DNA of 41,574 bases from an uncultured Muribaculum sp. (GTDB lineage Bacteria; Bacteroidota; Bacteroidia; Bacteroidales; Muribaculaceae): positions 1 through 41,574 of the forward strand of contig CAJUTE010000023.1 in the NCBI GenBank assembly GCA_910589555.1, given 5' to 3'. The notes beneath the pieces are model-generated. The model saw nothing but the letters and a program-made list of their open reading frames with translations, searched no databases and was not told where the DNA came from. A program made the translations under genes and the position numbers. Position 1 is the first letter of the stretch. Each line of letters begins with the position of its first letter. Positions 14,063 to 22,154 of the stretch are shown here, in pieces.

Positions 14063-15343
14063 ATGGAAAGAGACAAACAGATTTTTGACATCATTGAACG
14101 CGAACATCAGCGTCAAAAGCATGGAATTGAGCTTATTGCTTCGGAAAATTTTGTGAGTGAACAGGTAATGCAAGCTATGGGTTCTTGCTTGACCAACAAG
14201 TATGCCGAAGGTTATCCCGGACACCGTTATTATGGCGGCTGTCAGGTGGTGGACGAAGCTGAATCGCTTGCAATCAAGCGTGTTAAGAAACTCTTCGGTG
14301 CCGAATATGCCAATGTGCAGCCCCATTCAGGAGCGCAGGCAAATATGGCTGTGTTTATGGCTTGCCTTAAGCCCGGCGATAAATTCTTAGGATTGAACCT
14401 CTCTCACGGAGGTCACCTTTCTCATGGAAGCCCTGTGAACTTCTCAGGTCTCGTGTTCCAGGCTCTTGAATATAATGTTAAAGAGGATACCGGACTGGTT
14501 GATTATGACCAGATGGAGGAAGTGGCATTGCGTGAGCGTCCGAAATTGATAGTCGGAGGCGCCAGCGCTTATTCTCGCGAGTGGGATTATGCCCGTATGC
14601 GTGCCATTGCCGATAAGATCGGCGCCATATTGATGATCGACATGGCTCACCCTGCCGGTCTCATTGCGGCAGGTCTGCTTGACAATCCCGTGAAATACGC
14701 CCACATCGTTACCTCAACCACACATAAGACACTTCGCGGTCCTCGTGGCGGTATCATTCTTATGGGTAAGGACTTTGACAATCCTTGGGGCAAAACCAAT
14801 CCTAAGGGTGAAATACGCAAGATGTCGGCACTCCTTGACTCTGCTGTGTTCCCGGGAGTGCAGGGCGGACCGCTCGAACACGTCATTGCAGCTAAGGCTG
14901 TCGCTTTTGGCGAAGCTCTCGATCCTTCGTTCAAGGAGTATCAGCTTCAGGTTAAGAAGAACGCAGCCGCTATGGCTAAAGCGCTTATTGAAAAGGGCTA
15001 CAAAATCGTGTCGGGTGGAACTGACAACCACTGCATCCTCGTGGATCTGCGCACTAAATTCCCCGAATTGACAGGAAAGGTGGCTGAAAAGGCTCTTGTG
15101 GACGCTGACATCACAGCTAATAAGAACATGGTTCCGTTTGACTCACGCAGTCCGTTCCAGACTTCAGGTATCCGTCTTGGCACACCGGCGATCACCACCC
15201 GTGGAGCTAAGGAGGATATGATGGTTGAAATAGTGGAATTGATCGATCAGGTTCTTTCTTCTCATGATAATCCTCAGGTGATAGCCGAAGTGCGAGCTAA
15301 GGTCAACGCCATGATGGAGAATTATCCGATGTTTGCTTATTAA
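14063..15343 (+). CDS. glyA: Serine hydroxymethyltransferase
   Basis: This 426-residue PLP enzyme converts serine and tetrahydrofolate to glycine and 5,10-methylene-tetrahydrofolate. The start is the ATG at 14063 (MERDKQIFDII); a TTG directly before it is not needed. Signatures are ELIASENFVSEQVMQAMGS, KYAEGYPGHRYYGG, the PLP-binding Lys222 in STTHKTLRGPRGG, and FPGVQGGPLEH. The length is normal. It lies 21 nt after the flavin reductase gene. Strong codon bias matches a highly expressed gene and explains the long antisense frames here. Confidence 0.97.
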   Translation: MERDKQIFDIIEREHQRQKHGIELIASENFVSEQVMQAMGSCLTNKYAEGYPGHRYYGGCQVVDEAESLAIKRVKKLFGAEYANVQPHSGAQANMAVFMACLKPGDKFLGLNLSHGGHLSHGSPVNFSGLVFQALEYNVKEDTGLVDYDQMEEVALRERPKLIVGGASAYSREWDYARMRAIADKIGAILMIDMAHPAGLIAAGLLDNPVKYAHIVTSTTHKTLRGPRGGIILMGKDFDNPWGKTNPKGEIRKMSALLDSAVFPGVQGGPLEHVIAAKAVAFGEALDPSFKEYQLQVKKNAAAMAKALIEKGYKIVSGGTDNHCILVDLRTKFPELTGKVAEKALVDADITANKNMVPFDSRSPFQTSGIRLGTPAITTRGAKEDMMVEIVELIDQVLSSHDNPQVIAEVRAKVNAMMENYPMFAY

Positions 15344-15379
15344 ACAAGCTTTAAGAGACTGACTTTAATTTTTTGATCC

Positions 15380-16108
15380 GTGAAACTGTTCCTGTATCGC
15401 ATATATCAGATTTTTATTATGGCGCCGATACTTCTGGTCGCCACAATATTGACCGCGTCAATAACTATTATATTGAGCATGATAGGTATGGGACGTTGGG
15501 CAGGATACTTTTTCCCTCATTGGTGGGCACGCTTATTTTGCGTGCTCACCTTGGTGAGGGTCACTGTGGTCGGCAGGGAAAATATTGATGCCAATACATC
15601 CTACGTGTTCGTTGCCAATCATCAAGGTGCATACGACATATTTTCGGTCTACGGATACCTCAACCATCAGTTCCGTTGGATGATGAAGAAGGCGTTGGAA
15701 AAAATCCCGTTGGTGGGATATTCTTGCAAGGTGTCAGGACATATAATGGTGGATAATTCCACACCCGCGTCAACGCGTGAGACTTTGGAGAAAGCCGAGA
15801 AACAGTTGCAGGGAGGAATGTCGCTTGTGGTTTTCCCCGAGGGCGCCCGCACCTGGGATGGAAAGATGCGTCAGTTCAAGCGTGGCGCCTATCGCCTTGC
15901 CGTGGAGTTCGGACTGCCGGTAGTGCCCATCACTATCAACGGCGCGTTTGATGTGATGCCCCGGTTCAAGAAGATTCCCCTCTACGGTCATATCACCTTG
16001 ACTATCCATAAGCCTATAGAAGCAGTCGACGGAGTTCATGACCTGTCGGCTCTGATGACCGAAAGTTTTGAGGCTATTCATTCCTCTTTGGATCCGAAAT
16101 ATGCTTGA
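15380..16108 (+). CDS. 1-acyl-sn-glycerol-3-phosphate acyltransferase (PlsC-like)
   Basis: This 242-residue membrane-associated acyltransferase would make phosphatidic acid from lysophosphatidic acid. It starts at a GTG (15380) followed directly by a hydrophobic segment; the next ATG (15419) would cut into it. Two hydrophobic helices (about 8-40) precede the catalytic HX4D motif NHQGAYD (His81, Asp86). The acceptor-site motif reads FPEGAR, a small variation on the common FPEGTR. The VPITINGAFDVMPRF segment is also typical. It lies 36 nt after glyA and is probably the last gene of the pyrBI run. Confidence 0.88.
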   Translation: MKLFLYRIYQIFIMAPILLVATILTASITIILSMIGMGRWAGYFFPHWWARLFCVLTLVRVTVVGRENIDANTSYVFVANHQGAYDIFSVYGYLNHQFRWMMKKALEKIPLVGYSCKVSGHIMVDNSTPASTRETLEKAEKQLQGGMSLVVFPEGARTWDGKMRQFKRGAYRLAVEFGLPVVPITINGAFDVMPRFKKIPLYGHITLTIHKPIEAVDGVHDLSALMTESFEAIHSSLDPKYA

Positions 16109-16159
16109 TGCCGGCATTATTGATACCCTCTAAAAAAATTAGCTTATAAAATTGCCGCA

Positions 16160-16194
16160 TTTGACTTTTCTATATCAGAATTTTATTATCTTCG
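16160..16194 (+). promoter_or_regulatory. Possible promoter (TTTG / TATCTTCG)
   Basis: TTTG at 16160-16163 and TATCTTCG at 16187-16194 resemble the -33 and -7 elements. The -7 has one mismatch and the spacing (23 nt) is slightly long. It would drive the gene starting at 16264 with a leader of about 65 nt. Confidence 0.35.
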
Positions 16195-16263
16195 CAGTGT
16201 GAAATCGCGTTAGGTTAGTTGATTTCATTATAGCATTTTATTAACGATAAAAAATATACAGAT

Positions 16264-16815
16264 ATGATATTCAATTTCCGACTTGTTTCCGATGAAGTGG
16301 ACAATTTCAGACGAGAGATAAATATTGATGCTGATGCCACTTTTCTCGATCTTCGCAATGCGATTTGCGATTCAGTAGGGTATGATAAGAATCAGATGTG
16401 CTCTTTCTTCCTATGTGACGAAAACTGGGAAAAGGGTCATGAGATAACACTTGAGGACATGGGTTCGGATTCTGATGAAGAGATCTACCTCATGGATGAG
16501 ACTGTGCTCAGCGATTATCTCGATGACGGCGACCGCATGATTTTTGTGTTTGACTATATGACCGACCGTTGCTTCTTTATAGAATTGAAGAAGAGCATCC
16601 CCGGAAAGACTCTTAAGGATCCGGTGTGTGTGGCTTCAATGGGCACCCCTCCGGCACAGATTATGGACATCGATGAGTTTGAGGCTAAGAGCGCTCCTGT
16701 GACACGTGCCGGCGACGATGACTTCGATGAAGATTTCTATGGCAGCGACGGCTATAGCGACGACGAATTTGATGCCGCCGGATTTGATGAGATGACTTTC
16801 GATGACAATATGTAG
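16264..16815 (+). CDS. pRiA4b ORF-3 (IS1096 TnpR-like) family protein
   Basis: This 183-residue cytoplasmic protein has an N-terminal fold matching the plasmid pRiA4b ORF-3 domain as I recall it: FNFRLVSDEVDNFRREINIDADATFLDLRNAICDSVGY, then MCSFFLCDENWEKGHEITL, LSDYLDDGDRMIFVFDYMTDRCFFIELKK. The last 50 residues are extremely acidic (repeated D/E with F, Y and G) and probably disordered. Despite the family name, no transposon is adjacent. Function is unknown. A clear terminator hairpin (16847-16876) follows. Confidence 0.75.
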   Translation: MIFNFRLVSDEVDNFRREINIDADATFLDLRNAICDSVGYDKNQMCSFFLCDENWEKGHEITLEDMGSDSDEEIYLMDETVLSDYLDDGDRMIFVFDYMTDRCFFIELKKSIPGKTLKDPVCVASMGTPPAQIMDIDEFEAKSAPVTRAGDDDFDEDFYGSDGYSDDEFDAAGFDEMTFDDNM

Positions 16816-16846
16816 TTCTGAATCGTTGAATATTTAGAAAATATAG

Positions 16847-16876
16847 CGCCGGTTTTTATGACCGGCGTTTTATTTT
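16847..16876 (+). terminator. Rho-independent terminator
   Basis: Stem cgccggt (16847-16853) pairs with accggcg (16861-16867), followed by a T-rich run at 16868-16876. It ends the 16264-16815 transcript and overlaps the final codons of the convergent symporter gene. Confidence 0.75.
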
Positions 16877-18319
16877 TCTCAGCGATGAGAGCAAGAATCC
16901 CAGGAAAAAGATGATGAGTGTGCTTATGACTATGCCAAGGTTTATATGCACAAACTGTGGGATGGAGAGCCATTCGGTGAGCTTTGTCTGCATCGCTATC
17001 AGCACAAGCGATGCGACACCGGTAATGACCCCAATTACGGCTTCAGGATTCTTTGCCGACGGACACAGATAGGCAAGCAGGAACATTCCCAACACTCCTC
17101 CTGAGCAGATGCTGCTTAATGCCCACCATGCGTCAAGAGCGTTGTCGACAAAGAGGAAGCATAAGGCGACGGCGATGCCGAGCGCTCCCGACACGAAACT
17201 TGCGGCTCTCAACACCCTGACTTTGGCGCGGTCAGATGACGCGGGGCGCATATAGGAATAGAAGTCGGTGAGGATGATGGTGCTTGACGAGGTGACGCTT
17301 GTGGCGATGGTGCTCATTCCGGCACAGAATATGGAGGCTATCATCAGCCCCACCAGTCCTTTGGGCATCACGTTTATGATGAAATACGGAAATACATAGT
17401 CGCTTTTGATGTCGGGAGGAAGAGCCTCGGAATAAACTGAATAGTAGGCAAACAGTAGCGACCCTATCATGAAAAGGACTATGTTGACCGGCAGCGTAAG
17501 CAATGATCCGAGAAAAGCGCTTTTACGGGCTTCTTTCAATGAAGGCGCGGCGCAATAACGCTGTGTGTAGCTTTGGTCGATGGCGAAATTGTTCAGGTTG
17601 GTAAACATCCCGTAGACAAGACACACCCAGAAGGTGCTTTCCACAAGCGAGCCGTTGAATGTGCCGAGTGAGAATTTGTTGTTGGCAAGGCATATTTCAA
17701 ATGCCTGTCCCGGACCGTCGGGCATTTTAAGCAGAAGAACGATCACGCACACCACAGCTCCCGCAATCAATATGGAGCCCTGAAGAGCTTCGGTCAGAAT
17801 CACTGACCGAAGTCCTCCTTTTTGGCTGTAGATTATTATTCCAAGCCCGGTGACAGTGACCACAAGCGGTATATTCCAGCCCATTAACACGTTCATGGGC
17901 ACGGCAAGAAGATAGAGGATGGCTCCTGAGCGGCATATTTGAGTGAACAGGTAGAATGCCGATGCGTAAAGCCGCGCCCAACGCCCGAACCGTTGCTCAA
18001 AATAGCTGTAGGCGCTGATGCTGCCTATGCCACGATAGAACGGAACGAAATATTTCATGGCTATCAGCCCTGCGGGAAGGATTGACAGAGTGAACACGAA
18101 TGCGTTCCAGTCACTTCGGAACGCTGCTGAGCAGTATCCTAAAAAAGATATCGAACTGCAAAATGATGCGAATATGGACAATCCCACAATCCATCCCGGC
18201 ATTTTGCCTCCGCCGCTGGTGAATTCATCACTGCTCTGACGCTTTTTCCCCAGCAGATATCCGAAAGCCACGGTCCCGACTGAGAAGATGATAAATATAG
18301 CAAGGTCGAAATAATTCAT
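16856..18319 (-). CDS. Sodium:solute symporter (SSS family)
   Basis: This 487-residue inner-membrane protein has about 13 hydrophobic helices, the SSS-family count. It begins MNYFDLAIFIIFSVGTVAFGYLLGKKRQSSDEFTSGGGKMPGWIVGLSIFAS, the characteristic first two helices with the linking loop. Other family segments are NFAIDQSYTQRYCAAPSLKEARKSAF and GMSTIATSVTSSSTIILTDFYSYM, which contains Ser/Thr residues of the Na2-type site. The substrate cannot be assigned; relatives carry sugars, proline, sialic acid and others. It is 19 nt downstream of fmt and probably co-transcribed with it. Confidence 0.9.
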   Translation of the reverse strand: MNYFDLAIFIIFSVGTVAFGYLLGKKRQSSDEFTSGGGKMPGWIVGLSIFASFCSSISFLGYCSAAFRSDWNAFVFTLSILPAGLIAMKYFVPFYRGIGSISAYSYFEQRFGRWARLYASAFYLFTQICRSGAILYLLAVPMNVLMGWNIPLVVTVTGLGIIIYSQKGGLRSVILTEALQGSILIAGAVVCVIVLLLKMPDGPGQAFEICLANNKFSLGTFNGSLVESTFWVCLVYGMFTNLNNFAIDQSYTQRYCAAPSLKEARKSAFLGSLLTLPVNIVLFMIGSLLFAYYSVYSEALPPDIKSDYVFPYFIINVMPKGLVGLMIASIFCAGMSTIATSVTSSSTIILTDFYSYMRPASSDRAKVRVLRAASFVSGALGIAVALCFLFVDNALDAWWALSSICSGGVLGMFLLAYLCPSAKNPEAVIGVITGVASLVLIAMQTKLTEWLSIPQFVHINLGIVISTLIIFFLGFLLSSLRKIKRRS

Positions 18320-18338
18320 CGGCGGGGCTGTGTGGCAG

Positions 18339-19319
18339 TTAGGGGAGTATAGTGAGCTTGTTGTCCTGCGGGTGGTAGCCTCTGATGAATTCAGCTGTCG
18401 ACATGCGCTTTTTCCCCGGAATCTGGAGCGACAGGATTTCGATTGAGCCCTTTCCGCAGTCTACGGTCATTCTTTCTCCGGAAAATTCCACATTGCCGGG
18501 AGCGGAATGCTCTTTATCCTCCTCGATGATTCGTGTCTCGAAAATTTTCACGCTTGCGGTTTCAGATCCGGGTATTCCTGACATTTCAGTCCAGGCTCCG
18601 GGGTAGGGCGACAGTCCTCTCACAAGGTTGTGGATCTTGCGTGCCGGTTGCGCCCAGTCTATTTTGCAGGTCTCCTTGAATATCTTGGGCGCTCCCGGAA
18701 GTTGTTGTATCTCCGAGTCATCCTGAGGCTGCGGAATGGTTTTCAATGTTCCGTTGATGATGTCCTCGATTGTCTCCACGGTGAGTTCGGCGCCTATGTG
18801 CATCAGTTGGTCGTGAACGGTGCCTACGTTGTCTTCCGGCTTGATGGGTATGCTTCGTTTTGCGATGATGTCGCCGGTGTCGATCTCATGTTTGAGGAAA
18901 AATGTGGTGACTCCGGTTTCTGTCTCGCCATTGATCACTGCCCAGTTTATTGGCGCCGCTCCACGATACTTCGGCAGCAAGGAGGCGTGAAGATTGAATG
19001 TCCCGAGCTCCGGCATGCTCCACACTATCTCAGGGAGCATACGGAATGCTATGACTATGAATAAATTGGCGTTAAGCGATTTCAGCTCATTCACGAAATC
19101 GGGATCCTTTAGCTTGACAGGCTGCATCAGGTGCAGTCCATGGCTTTCGGCATATTGCTTGACCGGTGAATGGAGCATTTTGTGTCCTCTGCCGGCAGGC
19201 TTGTCAGGCATGGTCACTACACCAACAATGTTGTATCCGCCTTGGTGAATGCGGTCGAGGCTCTCTACTGCAAATTCCGGAGTTCCGAGAAAAACTATTC
19301 TTAAATCTTCTTTTTTCAT
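18339..19319 (-). CDS. fmt: Methionyl-tRNA formyltransferase
   Basis: This 326-residue enzyme formylates Met on initiator tRNA using 10-formyl-tetrahydrofolate. The start is the ATG ending at 19319 (MKKEDLRIVFLGTPEFAV); upstream in-frame codons would fall in the promoter. Signatures are IVFLGTPEFAV, MPDKPAGRGHK, the FNLHASLLPKYRGAAPINWAVINGE region with catalytic Asn/His, and HEIDTGDI. The C-terminal tRNA-binding domain follows RGLSPYPGAW. Length is normal. Confidence 0.96.
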   Translation of the reverse strand: MKKEDLRIVFLGTPEFAVESLDRIHQGGYNIVGVVTMPDKPAGRGHKMLHSPVKQYAESHGLHLMQPVKLKDPDFVNELKSLNANLFIVIAFRMLPEIVWSMPELGTFNLHASLLPKYRGAAPINWAVINGETETGVTTFFLKHEIDTGDIIAKRSIPIKPEDNVGTVHDQLMHIGAELTVETIEDIINGTLKTIPQPQDDSEIQQLPGAPKIFKETCKIDWAQPARKIHNLVRGLSPYPGAWTEMSGIPGSETASVKIFETRIIEEDKEHSAPGNVEFSGERMTVDCGKGSIEILSLQIPGKKRMSTAEFIRGYHPQDNKLTILP

Positions 19320-19340
19320 TGTCAATCGATGTATTTTGGA

Positions 19341-19348
19341 CAAAGGTA
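19341..19348 (-). promoter_or_regulatory. Bacteroidetes -7 element (TACCTTTG) for fmt
   Basis: On the minus strand it reads TACCTTTG, 22 nt before the fmt ATG. It supports the start at 19319 and diverges from the element at 19370-19377. Confidence 0.6.
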
Positions 19349-19369
19349 CGATTTTTCCATTTAAATCCT

Positions 19370-19377
19370 TATATTTG
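19370..19377 (+). promoter_or_regulatory. Bacteroidetes -7 element (TATATTTG)
   Basis: TATATTTG lies 9 nt before the ATG at 19387, so the leader would be almost absent. It rules out longer N-terminal readings of the PAP2 gene. Confidence 0.55.
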
Positions 19378-19386
19378 CACACACGT

Positions 19387-20178
19387 ATGAGATACTATTT
19401 TAACGCATTTGTGGCAGTCATATTGATGGCTGTGCTGTCGACGCCGACAATTGCAGCCCGCGAAGGTGATGCTGCACCTGTTCAAAACGCCGATTCAGCC
19501 GGGGTTGAATCTTGTGAGGATAAGTTTGACGCCCGACAATTGATATTGCCCGGCGCTCTGATTGCCGTGGGCGCTTTCGGTGTGAGCAACGGGTGGATGA
19601 AACGTATAAACCGAAGTGTGAACAAAGAGATGCTGCATATAAGCGGTGGACATCATTTCCGTGCCGATAATTTCATCCAGTATCTTCCTGCCGCCACCTA
19701 TCTTGCGTTGGGCGAATTTAAAGGGATCAACACCTGTCATAATCTGCGGGACCGCGCTATAATCACAGCCACTTCCTTTGCGGTGATGTGTGCCATCGTT
19801 CAGCCGGTAAAGCATCTTGTGGGCGAGCGCCGTCCTGATGAACGTGAATATGATTCATTTCCGTCGGGCCACACGGCTACGGTGTTCATGGGTGCCGAGC
19901 TTGTGAGAAGCGAGTATTCTTTAGGTGCCGGAATAGCAGCCTACGGAGTGGCGTGTGGAGTAGGTTTCTTTCGGTTGTATAACAACAGGCACTGGCTCAA
20001 CGATGTGATAGCCGGCGCGGGGATTGGAATCTTAAGCGCCCGTATAGGTATATGGATGCTTCCGGTGTGGAAGCGACTTTTCCATTTCGGTGATGACAGC
20101 CGGTTGCAGTTGGCGCTTGCTCCAACGTATGATGTGGCAAATCGCGGATTGCTGTTAGGAGGAGTGGTTGTGTTTTGA
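19387..20178 (+). CDS. PAP2-family membrane phosphatase
   Basis: This 263-residue protein carries the three PAP2 motifs: Lys142...Arg149-Pro150 (KHLVGERRP), Pro159-Ser-Gly-His162 (FPSGH), and Arg196 with His202 and Asp206 (RLYNNRHWLNDV). A signal peptide or first helix (residues 4-24) and further hydrophobic segments place the active site at the envelope. Family members dephosphorylate lipid phosphates such as phosphatidic acid, undecaprenyl pyrophosphate or lipid A. The substrate here is unknown. Confidence 0.88.
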   Translation: MRYYFNAFVAVILMAVLSTPTIAAREGDAAPVQNADSAGVESCEDKFDARQLILPGALIAVGAFGVSNGWMKRINRSVNKEMLHISGGHHFRADNFIQYLPAATYLALGEFKGINTCHNLRDRAIITATSFAVMCAIVQPVKHLVGERRPDEREYDSFPSGHTATVFMGAELVRSEYSLGAGIAAYGVACGVGFFRLYNNRHWLNDVIAGAGIGILSARIGIWMLPVWKRLFHFGDDSRLQLALAPTYDVANRGLLLGGVVVF

Positions 20179-20244
20179 TTTTTTCTAAAATTTGTAAACA
20201 TTAAAAAATATGGGTTGTTATAGTAATATAATCAACTAAAATTA

Positions 20245-20820
20245 ATGTTTATGAATCTTACGAAGTTTAATTTCTTAGGCTATTCAAAGAGCTGGTGGCT
20301 CGTTCTTATAGCCGGAATCGTGATGGTGATTTGCGGGTTTGCATATTGGTTCTGGCCTGCCGCCGGATATGCAATTGCTTCACAAATCTTTGGTTGGCTC
20401 CTTGTGCTTGTGGGCATAATCCAACTTATTGTTGCCGCCGGTCCTCGTTATCCGAAAGGTTGGGGATGGTGGATTGCCGGAGGTATGATTGACTTGTTCA
20501 TCGGATTCATGATGGTGCGCAGTATCATCCTGTCAGAGGCAGTGTTCCCTTATTTCTTGGCATTGATATTCCTGTATTGGGGTATTACGATGATTATCAG
20601 TTCAGTAAATGGACATAAAGGTAAATACTGGTGGCTATATCTTATTAATGGCATTCTGTTGATGTTGATCGGGTTCTTCTTTATCGAAGCCGGTTATATC
20701 CAGAACATGATGATGGTAAGCTTCCTTGTGTCACTTGCGTTTATTTACTGGGGCTTCTCGATCTGTATGATTGCCTACGATATCAAGCCTTCCGCCGAAA
20801 ATGGAGGTTTAGATGAATAG
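20245..20820 (+). CDS. DUF308/HdeD-like membrane protein
   Basis: This 191-residue inner-membrane protein (189 if the ATG at 20251 is used) has six hydrophobic segments in the paired DUF308 layout. The first begins SWWLVLIAGIVMVICGFAYWFWP, followed by IFGWLLVLVGIIQLI. Trp- and Gly-rich turns lie between the helices. It is similar in design to the protein at 6458-6994. It lies 66 nt after the PAP2 gene. Function unknown. A hairpin with a T-rich tail follows it. Confidence 0.78.
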   Translation: MFMNLTKFNFLGYSKSWWLVLIAGIVMVICGFAYWFWPAAGYAIASQIFGWLLVLVGIIQLIVAAGPRYPKGWGWWIAGGMIDLFIGFMMVRSIILSEAVFPYFLALIFLYWGITMIISSVNGHKGKYWWLYLINGILLMLIGFFFIEAGYIQNMMMVSFLVSLAFIYWGFSICMIAYDIKPSAENGGLDE

Positions 20821-20842
20821 CGGTCCTAAGATATAAATGATG

Positions 20843-20885
20843 ATGTCCATGTCTGTGGTTTATATCGCGGACATGGACATTTTGT
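20843..20885 (+). terminator. Hairpin terminator after the DUF308 gene
   Basis: An 11-bp perfect stem pairs 20843-20853 (atgtccatgtc) with 20870-20880, with a 16-nt loop and a short T-rich tail (tttgtt). Confidence 0.6.
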
Positions 20886-21045
20886 TAAATAATCTTAGAT
20901 AAGGACGAAAAGAGCTTTGTTTTCTTGCCTGACTTGCCGGAATATCTTACCTTTATCATGGATTAAACCATCGGTACTGATTTGAGTCTAATGGTTAGAT
21001 ATCAATAATTGGTTATTAACGAATTAAAAAGGAGAGTAAAGTCTT

Positions 21046-22119
21046 ATGATTGCAAAAAAAATTCTGTTATTGGCAGTTCTTCTGACTGGCGGTTGTATTA
21101 CTTCATACGCTCAATATGACGATGATATATATTACAACCCAGCCAAGGATAAAAAGACACAGGTGACTCCGGCTAAGAATTCTCAACCGAAGCAATCTTA
21201 TTCCGGATATTATACGGGTTCTCAATATAACCCTAATCTCGGTGGCTCCGATTATGCTCCTGCCGATGCTTATCAGGTGACCGGAACTTCAACACGCAAT
21301 GTGGATGAATACAACAGGAGAGGCGCGTACTCGGCTTCAGATTCTTTGAAGTCGTCAGCGTCGCAAACTGATGATTTCAAATACACAAGGCGTATTGAGA
21401 AATATTATAATGAGGATATTATAGCTGATGTGAATGACCCGGCGCTTGTGGAATATTATTATTCCAATCAGCCTGATGTCACCATCAATATCGTTTCGCC
21501 CGGATATGGGTGGTATTCTCCGTGGTATTGGAATGATCCATGGTATTGGAATTCCTGGGGTCCATCCTGGTCATGGGGCTGGGGCTATCCCGGCTGGGGC
21601 TGGGGTCCATCCTGGTCATGGGGTTGGGGACCCTCGTGGGGTTATCCCGGCTGGGGACCGTCATGGGGCGGTGGAGTCGCTTGGCGTCCTACCGACTATG
21701 CTCCTAACGGACGTCGTCCCGGTCAAGGTGTGCGCAACGGCTATACCGGTATAACCCATAACTCACGTCCCGGGATGAGCAACGGCAATAGGGTGAATGG
21801 TTTGCCTCAAGGCTCGGTAGGCAATTTCCGTCCGGGTTCCTCTTCGTCCAACGTAGGAGGACGTCCTGCCAACAATAATTATCAGCAGAGTGGCTCTAAT
21901 TATCGTCCATCGGGCAATCAAGGAACCTCAGGCAACCGCACGACCGGCAACCGCAACAGTTACAATAACACCAACAGTAACCGTAATCAGAACAACAGTT
22001 ATTACAATAATTCCAATAGCAACCGTTCTTATTCGTCACCTTCAAGAAGCTCAGGCTCATCTTCCCGAGGCGGTTTCTCAGGGGGCTCATCAGGCAGCCA
22101 TCGTGGAGGCAGACGCTAA
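21046..22119 (+). CDS. Secreted Trp/Gly-rich low-complexity protein
   Basis: This 357-residue protein has a signal peptide (MIAKKILLLAVLLTGGCITSYAQ). Cleavage after SYAQ is likely, though the GGC within it could be a poor lipobox. The mature part begins acidic/Tyr-rich. Residues about 155-215 are an aromatic Trp/Gly/Pro/Ser block built on WGxGWGPSW- and YPGWG-like units. The final 100 residues are Asn/Ser/Gly/Arg-rich and probably disordered, ending SHRGGRR. An unusually clear Shine-Dalgarno-like aaggagag precedes the ATG. I do not know its function. Aromatic-rich domains like this suggest surface or matrix interaction. The outer-membrane protein gene follows 35 nt later. Confidence 0.75.
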   Translation: MIAKKILLLAVLLTGGCITSYAQYDDDIYYNPAKDKKTQVTPAKNSQPKQSYSGYYTGSQYNPNLGGSDYAPADAYQVTGTSTRNVDEYNRRGAYSASDSLKSSASQTDDFKYTRRIEKYYNEDIIADVNDPALVEYYYSNQPDVTINIVSPGYGWYSPWYWNDPWYWNSWGPSWSWGWGYPGWGWGPSWSWGWGPSWGYPGWGPSWGGGVAWRPTDYAPNGRRPGQGVRNGYTGITHNSRPGMSNGNRVNGLPQGSVGNFRPGSSSSNVGGRPANNNYQQSGSNYRPSGNQGTSGNRTTGNRNSYNNTNSNRNQNNSYYNNSNSNRSYSSPSRSSGSSSRGGFSGGSSGSHRGGRR

Positions 22120-22154
22120 AATTTGGATTGTTTAATTTAGATTGATTTAAAACG

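Noticed and set aside
14647..15031. Long antisense frames over glyA
   Set aside because: They arise from the strong codon bias of glyA and carry no motif.
16264..16815. Transposon gene, from the IS1096/TnpR family name
   Set aside because: No inverted repeats, transposase or target duplication is found nearby; only the family name suggests it.
19249..19386. N-terminal extension of the PAP2 protein
   Set aside because: It would run through fmt coding DNA and two promoter boxes; the ATG at 19387 follows the -7 element.
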